A program made the translations under genes and the position numbers. The notes under the pieces were generated by a model. The model was not told where the DNA came from and did no database searches. It was given only the letters and a program-made list of their open reading frames with translations. From contig JAWHQI010000040.1 in assembly GCA_033032865.1 (NCBI GenBank), positions 9,159,001 through 9,223,000 on the forward strand: DNA of 64,000 nucleotides, written 5' to 3'. This stretch comes from Dactylorhiza incarnata. Taxonomy: Eukaryota > Streptophyta > Magnoliopsida > Asparagales > Orchidaceae. Positions 23,484 to 35,652 of the stretch are shown piece by piece; position 1 is the stretch's first letter; the number at the start of each line of letters is the position of its first letter.

Positions 23484-25107
23484 CGAATATTCCTTTTGAT
23501 CCAGAGATCGAGCGAACCCTTTCGCGGCGCCGCCGTTCTCGTGATCAGGAAATACACTTATTATTTGAAGAGTCGATCGGGGACACTAACACAGCCAATA
23601 TGGATCCTAATCTTAATCTTCCTAATCTTGACGCGCCAAATCCTAATGAGGCCACGCAATGGACTATGTCCTATTATGCGCGGCTGAATCTGGAAGACAC
23701 ACAGTCAAGTATTTTTTGCCCCGCGGTTGCGAACAATAACTTTGAGATCAAGTCCAGCATCATACAAATGGTGCATCAATCAGTGACCTTCGATGGTCAG
23801 CCGGACGAAGATCCAAACTATCATATTTCTAATTTTCTTGAAATTTGCGACACATTTGAAATCAACGGCGTCACCGATGATGCCATTCGATTACATCTTT
23901 TTTCCTTTTTCTTTGCGGTCTAGGGCCAAGCAGTGGTTGGGCTCACTTCCTAGGGAGTCCATCACTACATGGGCCGATATGGCGGAAAAATTTCTCACTA
24001 AATATTTCCCGCCTGCAAATACCGCCAAATTGTGAAGAGATATTGCATCACTTATGCAAATCGACTCGGAGACTCTCTATGGTACATGAGAGCACTTCAA
24101 GGAGTTTTTGCGTAGATGCCCTCGCCATGCACTTCCCACTTGGCAACAAGTGCAATATTTTATAATGGCTTGAATTTCCAAACTAGGCAAATGATTGATG
24201 CGGACGTCGGGGGTACATTAAATAAAAAGACCCAGGTGGCCGCTCAAGAGCTTTTTGAGGAAATGGCCATGAATGCTTATCAATGGAACTTTCCCCGAGC
24301 GCGGCCTAATAAGCCAGCCGGAATTTTTGAAATAGACGCTACTTCTAATTTGGCTTTACAAGTTGAGCGCTTAACAAAGCAAGTGGCGGAGATGTCTGCT
24401 TCCTCCGTCACTCCTCCTTGGGCTAATAATATTTTAATTGAAGAGCAGGTTGACTACATGGGAAATCCACCTCGGCCTTCCTATAACCTGAACTCCACCC
24501 CGTACAACAACACCTACAATACGGGTTATATGAACCATCCGAATTTCTCATGGAGCAACCAAGGAAATGCTCAGCGTCCTTTAAATATGAATCAAGCCCC
24601 CCCCCCCCAATCAACTTCTTAACTTAACTTTCCCTCTAAATTTTAATCCACCCGGTTTTCCACCGCAACAGCAAAAGCCCTCTCTGCTTGAAGAGGTCTT
24701 TGCGAAATGTGTTGCTACAAATGAAACGAACATCTGGAACCTCATCGGATCGATCAAAAATTTAGAGAATCAAATGGGCCAACTAGCGAAGATGTTCTAT
24801 GAGCATCAGTAAGGAGCGCTACCGGGAAATACAGAGCCAAATCCAAGGGAGAGCGCGAACGTGATTACACTCCGAATCAAGGAAGTGGTTTCAAAACAGG
24901 ACGAACCCAAGGTAACTTCCTCTCCTCCTCCTACTCCTATTTTATCGTCAAATTTGCCCGCTACGCTAGCTCTGCACGCTTCTAGTTCAAATATTATGTA
25001 TCCATCTAAGCTTAGGAGCGAGTGCGACGAGAAAAATTACAAAAAATAAATTAGAAATTTTAAAACAAATCCATATTAATGTACCCTTCTGCGAGGCTAT
25101 CTCTCAA
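23484..25107 (+). pseudogene. I: gag pseudogene, main part
   Basis: Continues the gag frame opened at 17518. The Athila-type start (IPFDPEIERTL plus an Arg run) is followed by the Retrotrans_gag core around 23760-24160 with QWLGSLP and FLTKYFPP motifs. A frameshift lies near 23900, a TGA at 24033, and a further shift near 24100-24116. The C-terminal part is Asn- and Pro-rich and ends in a 12-C run (24597-24608). A linker with ITLR and SECDE motifs (24860-25025) precedes protease. No zinc knuckle is apparent, which is usual for Athila. Confidence 0.85.
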
Positions 25108-25632
25108 ATGCCAAAGTATGCGAAATATCTTGAGGAGTTGCTCTCCAATAAGAAGAAATTAGAAGATATTTCGCATATTTCCTTAAACGTGGAATGCTCC
25201 GCGGTTGTACTCAACAAATTACCTCAAAAAGCAAATGACCCAGGATGGTTCTCCATCCCATGTCTGTTTGGCAATTCATTAGTAGAACACGCCTTAGCGG
25301 ATCTTGGAGCAAGCATCAACCTCATGCCTTTTTCGTTATTCAAAAAGTTAGGTTTAGGAAATCTTAGCCCCACTCGAATGAGTATTCAATTGGCGGATCG
25401 TTCATTAAAATATATGGTAGGGATAGTGGAGGATGTGCTCGTTAAGGTTGACAAGTTCATCTTCCCGGTGGACTTTGTTATTCTTGACATCGAAGAGGAT
25501 GCTGAAGTACCCATCATACTCGGCCACCCCTTCCTTGCCACCTCGCGCACAATTATCGACGTAAGTAATGGAAAGCTCCTCATTCGGGTTGGAGATGATG
25601 AAGTTACTTTTAGTATAAATCCCTCGATGTGA
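25108..25632 (+). pseudogene. I: retropepsin-like protease domain
   Basis: The 174-residue open stretch contains the aspartic protease signature ALADLGASINLMP (about residues 66-78), with Asp followed by LGA as is usual in Athila, and the flap/ILGHPFLATS region near residue 145. It would process the Gag-Pol polyprotein. It is separated from RT by stop-containing sequence (25633-25986). Confidence 0.8.
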
Positions 25633-25986
25633 AACACCTTAGAGAATGACGATTCGTGCTTCTACTTAGAAGAGTGTTTTGAGAACGAGTTTAATTCACT
25701 TCCCGAGTTAGTCTCCACATTGAGTAACGATTTCGATCTCGCCGAGCTCTTTTGTCTTGAAGAAGACTCTCGCTCTACACCACCCGAACCATTATTTTTA
25801 GAAAAATTAAAAATCAAAACTTCTTATGAAGAGCCACCCATTTTAGAATTGAAATAACTCCCCCCTCACCTAAAATATCTATTTTTAGAAAAAGACTCTA
25901 AGCTACCCGTTATTGTATCATCCTAACTTAGCGATTCAGAAATTTCTGAATTGACTATAGTTTTAAGCAATCACTGACACGCAATT

Positions 25987-27366
25987 GTGTGGCAAATATC
26001 GGATATCAAGGGTATTAACCCTTCTTTCTTCACTCACAAAATCTTCCTCGAAGATAATTCCCGCAACACAGTCCAGCCTCAACGACAGCTAAACCTGAAT
26101 ATGAAAGAAGTTGTTAAGGTCGAAGTCGTCATACTCTTAGACGCGGGAATCATCTACCCGATATCGGATAGTACTTGGGTTCGCCTAATACAAGTCGTAC
26201 CGAAAAAGGGCGGCATAACTGTAGTAGCAAATGAAAATAATGAATTGATCCCAACCCGTACCGTTACGGGTTGGCGGATGTGCATCGATTATCAAAAACT
26301 AAATGATGCCACCCGTAAGGATCACTTCCCGTTACCTTTTATCGATCAAATCTTAGAGCGCCTTTCAGGTCACTCCTACTATTGTTTTCTCGATGGTTTG
26401 TCGGGATATTTTCAAATCCCTATTTCGCCCGACGACCAAGAGAAAACACCATTCACTTGTCCCTTTGGCACCTTCGCTTATCTAAGGATGCCATTTGGTC
26501 TTTGTAACGCGCCGGCTACATTCCAAAGATGTATGCTGGCGATATTCGACGAGTTAGTAGAAGAAGTGATGGAGGTTTTCATGGATGACTTTTCCGTTTT
26601 CGGAAACTCTTTCAAAAATTGTTTAATAAATCTCGAGCGCGTGCTACAATGTTGTGAGGAAACAAATTTAGCTCTTAATTGGGAGAAATGTCATTTTATG
26701 GTCAAAGAAGGATTAGTCCTTGGCCATGAAATATCGGGCAAAGGGATCGAGATCGATAGGGCCAAGATCGAAGTAATCAAAAAACTCCCCCCTCCAACGA
26801 ATGTAAAAGCTATTAGAAGTTTCCTAGGACACGTGGGGTTTTATCGGTGCTTTATATAAAAATTTTCCAAAATCATGAAGTCATTAACCCATCTCCTCGA
26901 GAAAGAGTCTTCCTTCCATTTTAACGACGAATGCCACTTGGCCTTTACACTTATCAAAGAAAAGCTTATAAATTCTCTGATTCTAGTTACGCCAGATTGG
27001 TTGTTCCCCTTCAAAATTATGTGCGACGTGAGTGATATTGCGGTAGGTGATGTATTAGGTCAATGGGTGAGTAAGTATTTCCACTCAATTTATTATGCGA
27101 GCAAGACACTCACGTCGGCACAAACAAACTACACCACTACCGAGAAGGAGCTTCTAGCAATCATTTTTGCTTTTGATAAGTGTAGGTCGTACATCACTCT
27201 CTCAAAAGTTATCGTCTTCACAGATCACTCCGCTCTTAGATATCTTTTAAGTAAATCGGATGCCAAGCCCCATCTTTTGCGATGGATCCTCCTCTTGCAG
27301 GAGTTTGATCTAGAGATCCGGAACAAAAGGGGAGTCGAAAACTTGGCGGTCTATCATCTTTCCTGA
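25987..27366 (+). pseudogene. I: reverse transcriptase and RNase H
   Basis: One frame carries RT then RNase H with a single in-frame TAA at 26857. RT shows WRMCIDYQKLN, FPLPFIDQ, the FLDGLSGYFQIP block with the first Asp, PFGLCNAPATFQ and the FMDD catalytic box. RNase H retains the CDVSD Asp, the TTEKELLA Glu and the FTDHSAL Asp, but the final Asp of the ADHLS motif is Tyr. The frame stops at TGA 27364 and continues into integrase. Confidence 0.9.
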
Positions 27367-28751
27367 TTAGAAAATCCCGCTTCAGAAGCATTAATAGAAG
27401 CCGACATTAACGATAAATTTCCTGAAGAGCGTCTCCTTGCTCTCGAAAATACAAATTCATCTTCCACCCCCTGGTTTGCGAATTTGGCTAACTATCTAGT
27501 AGCCTGGGTCCTACCAAAAGAATTCTCAAGTCAGCAAAAGAAGAAATTCTTTTCTGATTTAAAGAATTATTTTTGGGAGGACCTCTTTTTATTTCGTGTT
27601 TGCGCAGACCAGGTAGTGAGAAGATGCGTCTCGAGTGAGAAAGGTCTAAAATTTTTACGGCATTGTCACGAGGGTCCAACCGTCGGTCATTATCAAGCAA
27701 ACTGAACCGCGAGGAAGGCGCTGGAGGCGGGCTTTTATTGGCCCGCACTCTTCAAAGATGCTCACACCCTTGTAGGTACTTGTGATAGCTACCAGCGGTC
27801 GGGGAACATCTCCCACCGGGATGCCAAAATATTTTCTTAGAATGCGAAATTTTTGATATTTGGGGTATTGATTTCGTTGGTCCTCTCCCTCCCTCTTATT
27901 CAAACAAGTATATTCTAGTTGTGGTCGACTACGTGTTGAGGTGGGCGGAAGCGCAATCTCTCCCCACAAACAATGCGTGAGTCGTCGTTAACTTCTTAAA
28001 AAAATTATTCTCTCGATTTGGTACACCGTGCGCTATAGTTAATGATCGGGGCACCCATTTTTGCAATATCCAATTCACAAAAAATTTAGCAAAATATAGT
28101 GTCACACACAAACTATCCACTGCTTATCACCCACAAATGAGCGGCCAAGTCGAAGTTGTAAATCGAGAATTAAAGCGAATATTAGAAAAAACTGTTTCTA
28201 TAAATCGGAAGGATTGGGCACTTAAGCTCGATGACGCGCTATGGGCCTATCGATCGACGAACAAGACCGCTATCAGTTGTACACCGTATCGATTGGTTTT
28301 TGGCAAGGCTTGCCACCTTCCGGTCGAACTAGAACACCACGCATTTTGGGCGCTTAAATTTTTAAACCTCGATTTTACGTTAACGGCCGAGCAAAGAAAA
28401 TTCCAAATGAATGAATTAGACGAGTGGCGCGCTAATGCGTACGAAAGTAACAAATTATATAAGGAGCGAACAAATTTTTATCATGATAAGCATATAAAAT
28501 TTACTAAAACTATTTTGCCGGGCGATCTCGTCCTTCTTTATAATTCTCGTCTTCGCCTTTTTCCAAGAAAGCTAAAATCTCGATGGTCCGGACCCTTTAT
28601 TGTTAAAGAGGTTTGGTCCTATGGGACAATTCTAATTTTCCACCCATAAAAAGGTTCCTTCAAAGTAAATGGGCACCGCCTTAAGTTTTATCTTCCAGGA
28701 GATCTGTCGAACGAAATGAGTGATTCAATAATTCTTCCACCAATATCGTGA
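27367..28751 (+). pseudogene. I: integrase
   Basis: Zinc-binding HHCC region at about 27655-27800, with the second Cys of the CxxC replaced by Tyr (CDSYQR). The catalytic core follows in shifted frames: the Asp of GIDFVGP, the Asp of NDRGTHF and the Glu of GQVEVVNRE are all still encoded, but several stops and frameshifts separate them. From 28137 one frame runs to 28649 and on to TGA 28749, covering the end of the core and the C-terminal [11 protein letters not shown] and WSGPF region. It would insert the cDNA into host DNA; inactive here. Confidence 0.85.
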
Positions 28752-30392
28752 GCGCTAATTGGGTCAAGTTATGCGACCTTAAACAAAGCACTTTTGGGAG
28801 GCACCCCAAAGTTATCTTTTTATCGTTTTCTCTTGTTTTTGTTTCTTCTTTAACATGTTTTGTAGGTAACCGCCGCTTCCCCATGCATCCTCAAAATCAG
28901 GAAAGCCCTTTTTCCTTCTTCTTCCTTCTCTTTTATCTTGCATTTCTTTTTGTTTTGTCTTGCACATTATTTACTTTTTTTTTACTTCATACTTAGTTTT
29001 AAACATTCGGGACAATGTTTAACATTAAGTATATGGGTGTAAATATCTCTTAAAAATGTAGTTCTTAATTAAGAAAATCTTTTAAAAAAAATCTTATGTT
29101 TTCTTTTATTTTAGCACTTGTAAAACCCAAAAATTCAAAAAAAAAATAGAAAATCGAATATTTAAATCTTGGAAAGGTACGTTTGGGCTATCATCCCATC
29201 TCACCTTCTAGTACCCTTGAGAACCCTTCAAAGGGTATACCTCGGGAAATCCAAGAGTTAACAAAAAAAATTGTTAGGTTTAAAACTAGTTTCCTTTCAT
29301 TTATTATAAAAAAAAAAGATAATATCAAAAATTCTAAAAATAATATGGAAAACTTAGAACAAAAACCCAAAAAATTTTTATTAAACCTCTACTTATTGTT
29401 TTTGTGATTTCTTAGAAATTTAGTTGAGAATATTTATAAGCATTTTTATGTTTTTAATTGGCTAAAATTTTGTTTATCATAGTTTGTTAAATCTAAATTT
29501 TAGGTAATCTTGTTTTAAGAATCATTTTATGGTTTGAGCTTGATTATAGAATTTTCTTTTGCATGACTTCTCTTTTTATTTTAAGTAGCTTCATTTTGTA
29601 GTAAACTGGCTAAACCTCTTTAGATTTTTATAATATTTTCTTCTAGCTTTTTAGATCTTAGGAAATTTAATTTTACTAGAATTTGCTCTCAACATAATTT
29701 AACTTATAAGCTAGAAATCTTACTCACCCCTTTTGATGGCATATAAAAAAAGTGTTTAAAAGATCATATGTCATGGGAATAAGAGGATAAAATTCATTAT
29801 TCCCTAAACATATGCACACAAAATCATTTAAAAGATTACATGGCATGGAGTAAGAGGATAAAATTCATTACTCCTAAACATATACATTTTGGGGTTTTAT
29901 TAGAAGAGAATTTGAAGAGATTATATGGCATGGAGTAAGAGGATAAAATTCATTACTCCTGAACATATACAAATTAGAAAATAAATTTTGAGTTTCAAAG
30001 ATCTCTTCTTATGCCAAATTTTGTGAAATCCCCCTTAGCCAATTATCATTGATCTAGATTTAGCTTAAATTATGGAGAGGGCAATTTTTAGTAAGTTACT
30101 TTTCCTTAAGTATTTTTTAAGATAGAGTTCTTATAATTTTAATATAATTTTGTTTTATAATTTCTACAATTTTGTTTGCTAGTTAGTTATTTCTAGAAGT
30201 CCTTGCCTAAATACTTCCTCTCTTTTCAAATCATTATCATAACTTAGGACATAATTCCTCCTAGAATTTATTTTTAACCTAACTTTTGGTTAAATGAAAT
30301 TTTAGTTTCTAATTAAAAATTTTATGGATGTCTTATAAATTATATCTCATGCTTTTGCTCTGGAATAACAAAATCTCAAGTATGGTGGTATT
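28752..30392 (+). other. I: 3' non-coding tail with repeats and PPT
   Basis: AT-rich and without an env-like ORF. GGGACAATGTTTAAC at about 29009 resembles the end-of-pol context of Athila elements. A block at 29161-29262 repeats the leader block 17296-17393. Three imperfect units of about 60 bp, sharing GAGGATAAAATTCATTA, lie at 29757-29816, 29830-29889 and 29914-29974. The purine-rich CAAGTATGGTGGTATT just before 30393 is the likely PPT. Confidence 0.6.
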
Positions 30393-32156
30393 TGATAAGT
30401 AGTATTTATATAACTTTTTAATCGAAAATTTTGTAATTATTTAATATGAAATTTTCTTTTTTCATGTCAATTTTAGGTTATAAGTAGTTCTTTTGTAATT
30501 TTGATTCTAACTTAGCTTAATTTTAATTTTTGCAGAATTTTGGACAAATTAAGAAAATTTGTATTACACGCTCCCCAGTCATGCCCGTGACCAGGGCGTG
30601 TAACCTGAATACCAGTCCAGAATTGATGTTGCGCAGTTTGAGCTCATCCACAGCAAGTCACGCCCCCAGTCACGCCCGTGACTCAAAGGTCACGCCCATG
30701 ACTTGGGGCGTGTAAGCATAGGATCCTGCCAGTAATGTTGCCGTCGAGAAGAGGAGATGTCATCGAGAAGTCAACCCATGTCACGCCCGTGACCCAAAAG
30801 TCACACCCGTGACATTCGTGCATGATCTATGTTTTCTACCGCGCCGAAATCTAGACCCATGTCGCATTTAATGAAGCTGCCAGATTACACGCCCGTGACC
30901 AACATTACAAGGGCGTGTAATGCCATTTTCCACCGCGCCGCAGGCAAGGCCCACGCCATTGTCGGAGCTGAGATGAACAGTGCTTACACGCCCCCCCCCC
31001 CCCCCCCCCCCCAGTCACGCCCGTGAACGGGGGCATGTAACTTGGAATTTTTTCCCATAAATTCTAGAGCTCTCCCTGAGTCCAGGGTTCAGAAATTTGG
31101 AGAGGTGGAGGTGCTGCTAGAGCTGTTAGTGAGCTTTTTCATGTTTCATTCATGTTTTTCCCTTACATGTTCTCTCTTTTTCTTCCTGTCATGAAATATT
31201 CTAGTTTCCTTTTAATGCAATAGTGTCTTAAGCTTGTAATCCTTGCATTTTCTAGCATTGTAATCTTGGTTAAGGCTTGTAATAGTTTTTATAAACTTCA
31301 ATAAAAATTAGTTTTGTTTTCTTCACTTCTCTTTCTCTTTTAATTAGCTTTCCTTCATGCAATTTTATCTTACTCTCTTTTCCCCCTCCACCATGATTAA
31401 CTAATTCGCATTAGTGCTCGATCGAAATGATTCGAGGATGAGATAATCAAGTTATGATTTTCTAAGCTCTCTTTTTTCATTTTTGTTAACACTTGAATTA
31501 CCCTTGATTTTAACTAATGAGGCCATATTTTCGATGTATGGTTTTCGTTTAGGTTTTCATACTTAGCTAGCCGAGAGGCTCAAAATATGAATTGATCACT
31601 CAAGGATAAAGAATGTTGTGCGCACCCCTCGAGTGAGGATGACGTAAATCTCTCGGATTGGAGACAAATCCAATAATGGGTGTTCACAGCGTAAAGCAAG
31701 TTTTAGGTAATCGATTATAGGATGAGAGTCCGGTTGATTTTTCCTAAACTTAGTTGGGCATTAACCTCGAGAGAGGCATGTTCAAGCTTCGGGAACCTCC
31801 ACGGTCAAGTAGTTTAATTAAAACGGAATTAGATTTATTTTTCTTTCACTTGATTATTCTCACTCCAAGGTGATTTTAGATTGAGCACTAATCTTTTTAC
31901 CATCGTTTAAACCCTACTTTTACTTTGCAAATTTTCTCTTTTAGCTAAGTAAAACAAAACCTCAAAAATTTAATAGATAAGATAATAGTGATTTTTCCTT
32001 GAAGTAGAAGTAATCAACACGCCCCGTGGAATACAACCTTGGTATTTCTAAATATCCTATATTATAGACGATAAGGTACACTTCCCTTTATCGGATATAG
32101 TTTTGTAAAACATCTTTAACCCTTCGCTTAACTAAAACCACTAAATTTCTATACCA
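30393..32156 (+). repeat. I: 3' LTR
   Basis: Copy of 15451-17174. The C run is 22 long (30991-31012), against 13 in the 5' LTR. The same GTCACGCCCGTGAC arrays lie at 30570-31025. Confidence 0.9.
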
Positions 32157-32161
32157 CTACG

Positions 32162-32828
32162 CAATAAACAAGCCATTGTAGAACAGTATTTAGTGTTGTG
32201 GGCCTTCAGAGAGAGTTCTAAAAGGACGACTGAAAAGGTTTCCTTTTCAGACTGTATTCGACGCTGCGTCGACTTCATTTTCTCTCTTATCGACGCACCG
32301 TCAAGTTCTTGTAAGAGCAGCTTTGAATTCTAGCTCTGGTTTAACTCTGTTGTCGGTGTTACGTCGATTACTTTTCGACGTAACCGTCGAGTTGGAGACT
32401 TGTTTTTTAACTTCATTGTCTGCGTCGAATTGTAGTCGACATTGCGTCGACTTCAGATGGCTTCAACAGACACTTCCTTCTGCGTTGAATTAAACTCATG
32501 GTTGCGTCGACTTCTAAGATAACTTTGACATGCTCCTTCATCTACGTCGACTCCTATTCGACGTAGCGTCGAATTGATATACTTTGACAGTGAGATTGAG
32601 TTGCTTGGAATTCTAGTCTGAGTTGCGTCGACTTATATTCGACGCAAGTATTTATTCAACTCAGATTGTGCCTGTCCTGACCTGGTCTTGGCACTCTAAG
32701 ATGAGTGAGACATCATAAGATATCTAATGACCAATTTACCCTTACTATACAACATGGGTAACATTTCATAATACATGAAATCACTTGTATATGATTTGTT
32801 CAGATAAATCAAGAGTATTTTCCAAACA
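32162..32828 (-). repeat. B/D shared LTR, U3 side
   Basis: Continues the LTR interrupted at 15450. It ends CCAAACA, which on minus is the LTR start TGTTTGG. Dense GTCGAC and CGTCGA words lie at 32255-32650, as in the right LTR. The junction with I is confirmed by the undisturbed copy at 37985-37997. Confidence 0.85.
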
Positions 32829-32842
32829 ATCTCCCCCTATTT
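32829..32842 (-). other. D: polypurine tract
   Basis: The minus strand reads ATAGGGGGAGAT directly before TGTTTGG. Confidence 0.85.
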
Positions 32843-33069
32843 ATCTTAACAAATTTTACAATTTGATTAAGTGATTTCATGCATACTCAAACATAAAATT
32901 AAAATACATCCAAATATATAAAAACAATACAAACATTAATGAATGACAGTATAAACATAGGACATATAACATATTTCCAAGTGATCATACTGTTCTGAAC
33001 TTCTATATCAAATGTTGATCTACTGAATACTGTTTCATATATTTATGTACACAGAATACCTGAATAACC
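32843..33069 (-). other. D: 3' untranslated segment
   Basis: AT-rich DNA between the ORF3 stop and the PPT; no gene seen. Confidence 0.4.
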
Positions 33070-34847
33070 TTACTTCCTGTCTGGTGTTTTCCTTTTTCTT
33101 GTGAAGACTTTCTGTGACTCTTTCCTTGGTGCAAATTGCAAAAGAGCTTTCTTGTCTCCATAAGCCTTATCAACATTCATTTCATCCTCTTTCTCATTCT
33201 CTTTAGCAGTGTTTCCTTGGACTACCTCTACAGCCTCCTTTGCAAGGTTGGCAATATCTTCTAGGATCTGTTCTTCTGGATCACCTCCTGCTAGGTGCTC
33301 CCCCTGATCTACTGTAGCCTTCTCAGCAGCTTTTTGTGAGGGCTCCCCCTGAGTTGGTGCAGCAGCTTCATCTAAGAGCTCCCCATGATTATTTGCTAGA
33401 TATTGTTGTACATCTTCCATATCCTTTTCAATAAGCTCCCCCTGAACATCTTGGAAGATAGTAATTTTATCAGGGGCTTCAACATCATTGCCCTTTTCAT
33501 GGCCACTAATCTTTTGAGTAGGTATTTCCTCCTCCTGAATTTTCTTCCCCTTCTTAACCTTGCTGGCTAGTGAGGTTAAGAAATACTTTGTCACCAAGGA
33601 GGAGGACATGAATTCTTTGAGAACCTGGAGAGATCTCTTTGAATCTAGAATTTCAGACTCCATTTGGGAGTACTTCTTTTCAAATCTTTTGGCTTGGCTG
33701 GCCAGTAGGTCAGTAAATGTGTTGGAGGCCAAACCTACTGCCTTAGAAATGACTTGATCCATGTTAATGGAAGGGGTATACTAAGAGATAGAGGAAAGTG
33801 GGGGTGGAGGTGTGAGGTTCTCATTCATATCAGGGGGGTCTTGGTAGACAGGGGAAAGTGATTGGTAGATTTCTAGAGAGATAGAAACTGGTGGTGGTGG
33901 TGGTGGTGGAGCAGGCTGATTGTCTATAGGTATGGTGGATGAATGTTGTTGTGATTGTGGAGGAATGTGAGATTGATGTTCTGTGGGAGGAATGAAGGAA
34001 CTAGCCTGGTGGAATGGAGCTTGATCAGCATCTGGAGTATCATTCTGTGGAGGTGCTAGAGTATCTTGATGAGGTATATTATCCCTTGGGGGATCTGGTA
34101 TATGTATCTCTGAATCTTGAGGAGGTGGAGAGGGAGGAGGTGAAGCTGGAGATTGACCAGGCTTCAAAATCGGTCTGGTCCACTTTGAGAATATCCCTAT
34201 ATTTATTCTTTTACCAGGTGGAATTGGCACACCTTTAGACTTGCAGACTTCTGGGTAATGATGCAGCAGCACTTGGCTCATTATCCTCATGTAAGCATTT
34301 TCTTTATTTGAATATTTGTCACTTATTAGCTTCAGGAGACACTTTCCCCAGTTGATCTTCTTGCTTAAAACCAGAACACCCATTATCTGCAGTTGTTGTC
34401 TTGGGATTGCATCATGTGCAGATATCTTGCATAGGCACCTTGCCTACTATGTCAGGCAAAAAATTGTATTCTTCTCCAACATCATTCTTCTTTAGATTTA
34501 TGGCCTTCTCCTTCTTGAACTTCATAATCTGTAAGGCTTTGTTAAGTTCTTCCCCTGAAATCTCATCAGATTCACTTCCGATTGGAAGATCAAAAGTGTG
34601 TGACAACTTTTCCTATGTAATGTTTATCTCTGTTCCTGAGATTTTTCCTTTCAATGATCCATCTTCCCTTACTTGAACATTATCCATCAGTTCAGTTAGC
34701 TCGGCATCAAATATTTTGCACCTTGTAGATATCATCTTTGTCAATCCTGCAGTGAAACAGGCCCAGAATGACCTTGAAGTTCTCTAAGGCAGCATTGAAC
34801 TAGTCCACATCTACATCAAAGCCAGAATTGAGCTTGGGAGGATCCAT
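33070..34847 (-). pseudogene. D: ORF3, accessory protein after gag
   Basis: The ATG at 34847 opens the conserved N-terminus (NSGFDVDVD), broken at once by TAG and by frameshifts near 34600 and 34390. The middle (about 34606-34250) matches ORF3 of F and E: a KKINWGKCLLKLI helix, then YMRIMSQVLLHHYPE and a FSKWTRPI motif. A proline-rich linker (34190-33790) follows. After one stop (TAG, 33781-33783) the same frame encodes a coiled-coil-like segment (33762-33560) and an acidic region ending in basic TRKRKTPDRK at 33070. The function is unknown. No signal peptide or membrane segment is seen, so it is not an obvious envelope protein. The minus strand has repeated CAGGGGGAGC words at 33297-33443. 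Confidence 0.7.
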
Positions 34848-34866
34848 CTATCTTTTAGTGAAGTGC

Positions 34867-35652
34867 CTGCAATCAAAGAAGAAAGAAGGAGAAGGGAGAA
34901 AACAAGAGATCTGGAGAAACAGAGAGTTTGAGCGGTGCAAGAGTGCAGGAGAACTAGAGAAACAGAGAGCTCGAGAGCAAGAAGAGAAAATTCAGAAACG
35001 TAAATAATTCGACGCCAAAGTTGCATAAAGAAGATGATTCATCGCAACTTAGGGTTGTTGTCGACGCACCATCGACTAGGTTAATAATTATCGCGCCAAA
35101 ATATGTTTAAGCAGCTTCTATAAGTGAAACAGCGCACGCTTGATATGTCGACGCAACTTCGATTTGAAATCAATGCAACTTTGAGATTATTTCGCAATAA
35201 TTGAGTCGACGTGAGTATGTCGACGTTGCGTCTAGTAGAAATCGACGCGACGTCGAGTTTATTACATCAACTGTTATGTCGACGCATGCATCGATAGGAA
35301 ATCAACGCTGCATCGAATTATATTTGAATTGTCTATCATTGTAGCTTTAGAAGCTAACGTCGAGTAGAACTTGATGATGCGTAGAATTCTATTCGACGCA
35401 ACTCTGATTCAACAGTTCTATTTTTCTTAGAAAAATCATGTTGTTTTTCCAATAATGGTCTAAGTTTGAAAATAGTGTTTATAATATTAATTCTATGAAC
35501 TATTAGAGGACAGAGGGATTTTGAGGAGAAGTTACTCCCTTTGACCATGTGTAGTTCTTTATTCTGGAATTTTGACCTTTCTTCCCCTTTCATCATCTCC
35601 TATGGGGAACCCCAAGTATCCCTGCACAAGTAACTCAAACATTAGAGGGTAC
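34867..35652 (-). promoter_or_regulatory. D: TCGA-rich spacer between gag and ORF3
   Basis: Collinear with the spacer of B. GTCGAC-like words cluster at 35020-35400. On minus a pyrimidine-rich tract ends TTTGATTGCAG at 34867, 20 bases before the ORF3 ATG, resembling a 3' splice site. The gag-proximal end has an acceptor-like TTACTTGTGCAGG (35622-35634), the place where protease begins in F. Role as promoter or leader is inferred. Confidence 0.4.

Larger units (their letters stand above)
15451..32156 (+). mobile_element. I: Athila-like Ty3/gypsy element, 16.7 kb including J
   Basis: Two direct LTRs (15451-17174 and 30393-32156) start TGATAAGTAG and end ATACCA. The TSDs CTAAG (15446-15450) and CTACG (32157-32161) differ by one base. 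A GGCGCCGTT PBS follows the 5' LTR. Gag, protease, RT, RNase H and integrase are in gypsy order, all damaged. An IPFDPEIER-type Gag start and a DLGASINLMP protease motif point to the Athila lineage. The env-like ORF often found in Athila is not recognisable after integrase. Element J (5.9 kb) is nested in gag. Confidence 0.9.

Noticed and set aside
28743..30392. Env-like ORF expected after integrase in an Athila element
   Set aside because: Only short AT-rich frames and tandem repeats are found.
33781..34383. Host proline-rich or extensin-like gene
   Set aside because: It sits in ORF3 of D between a matching N-terminal domain and the PPT, and aligns with ORF3 of F and E.
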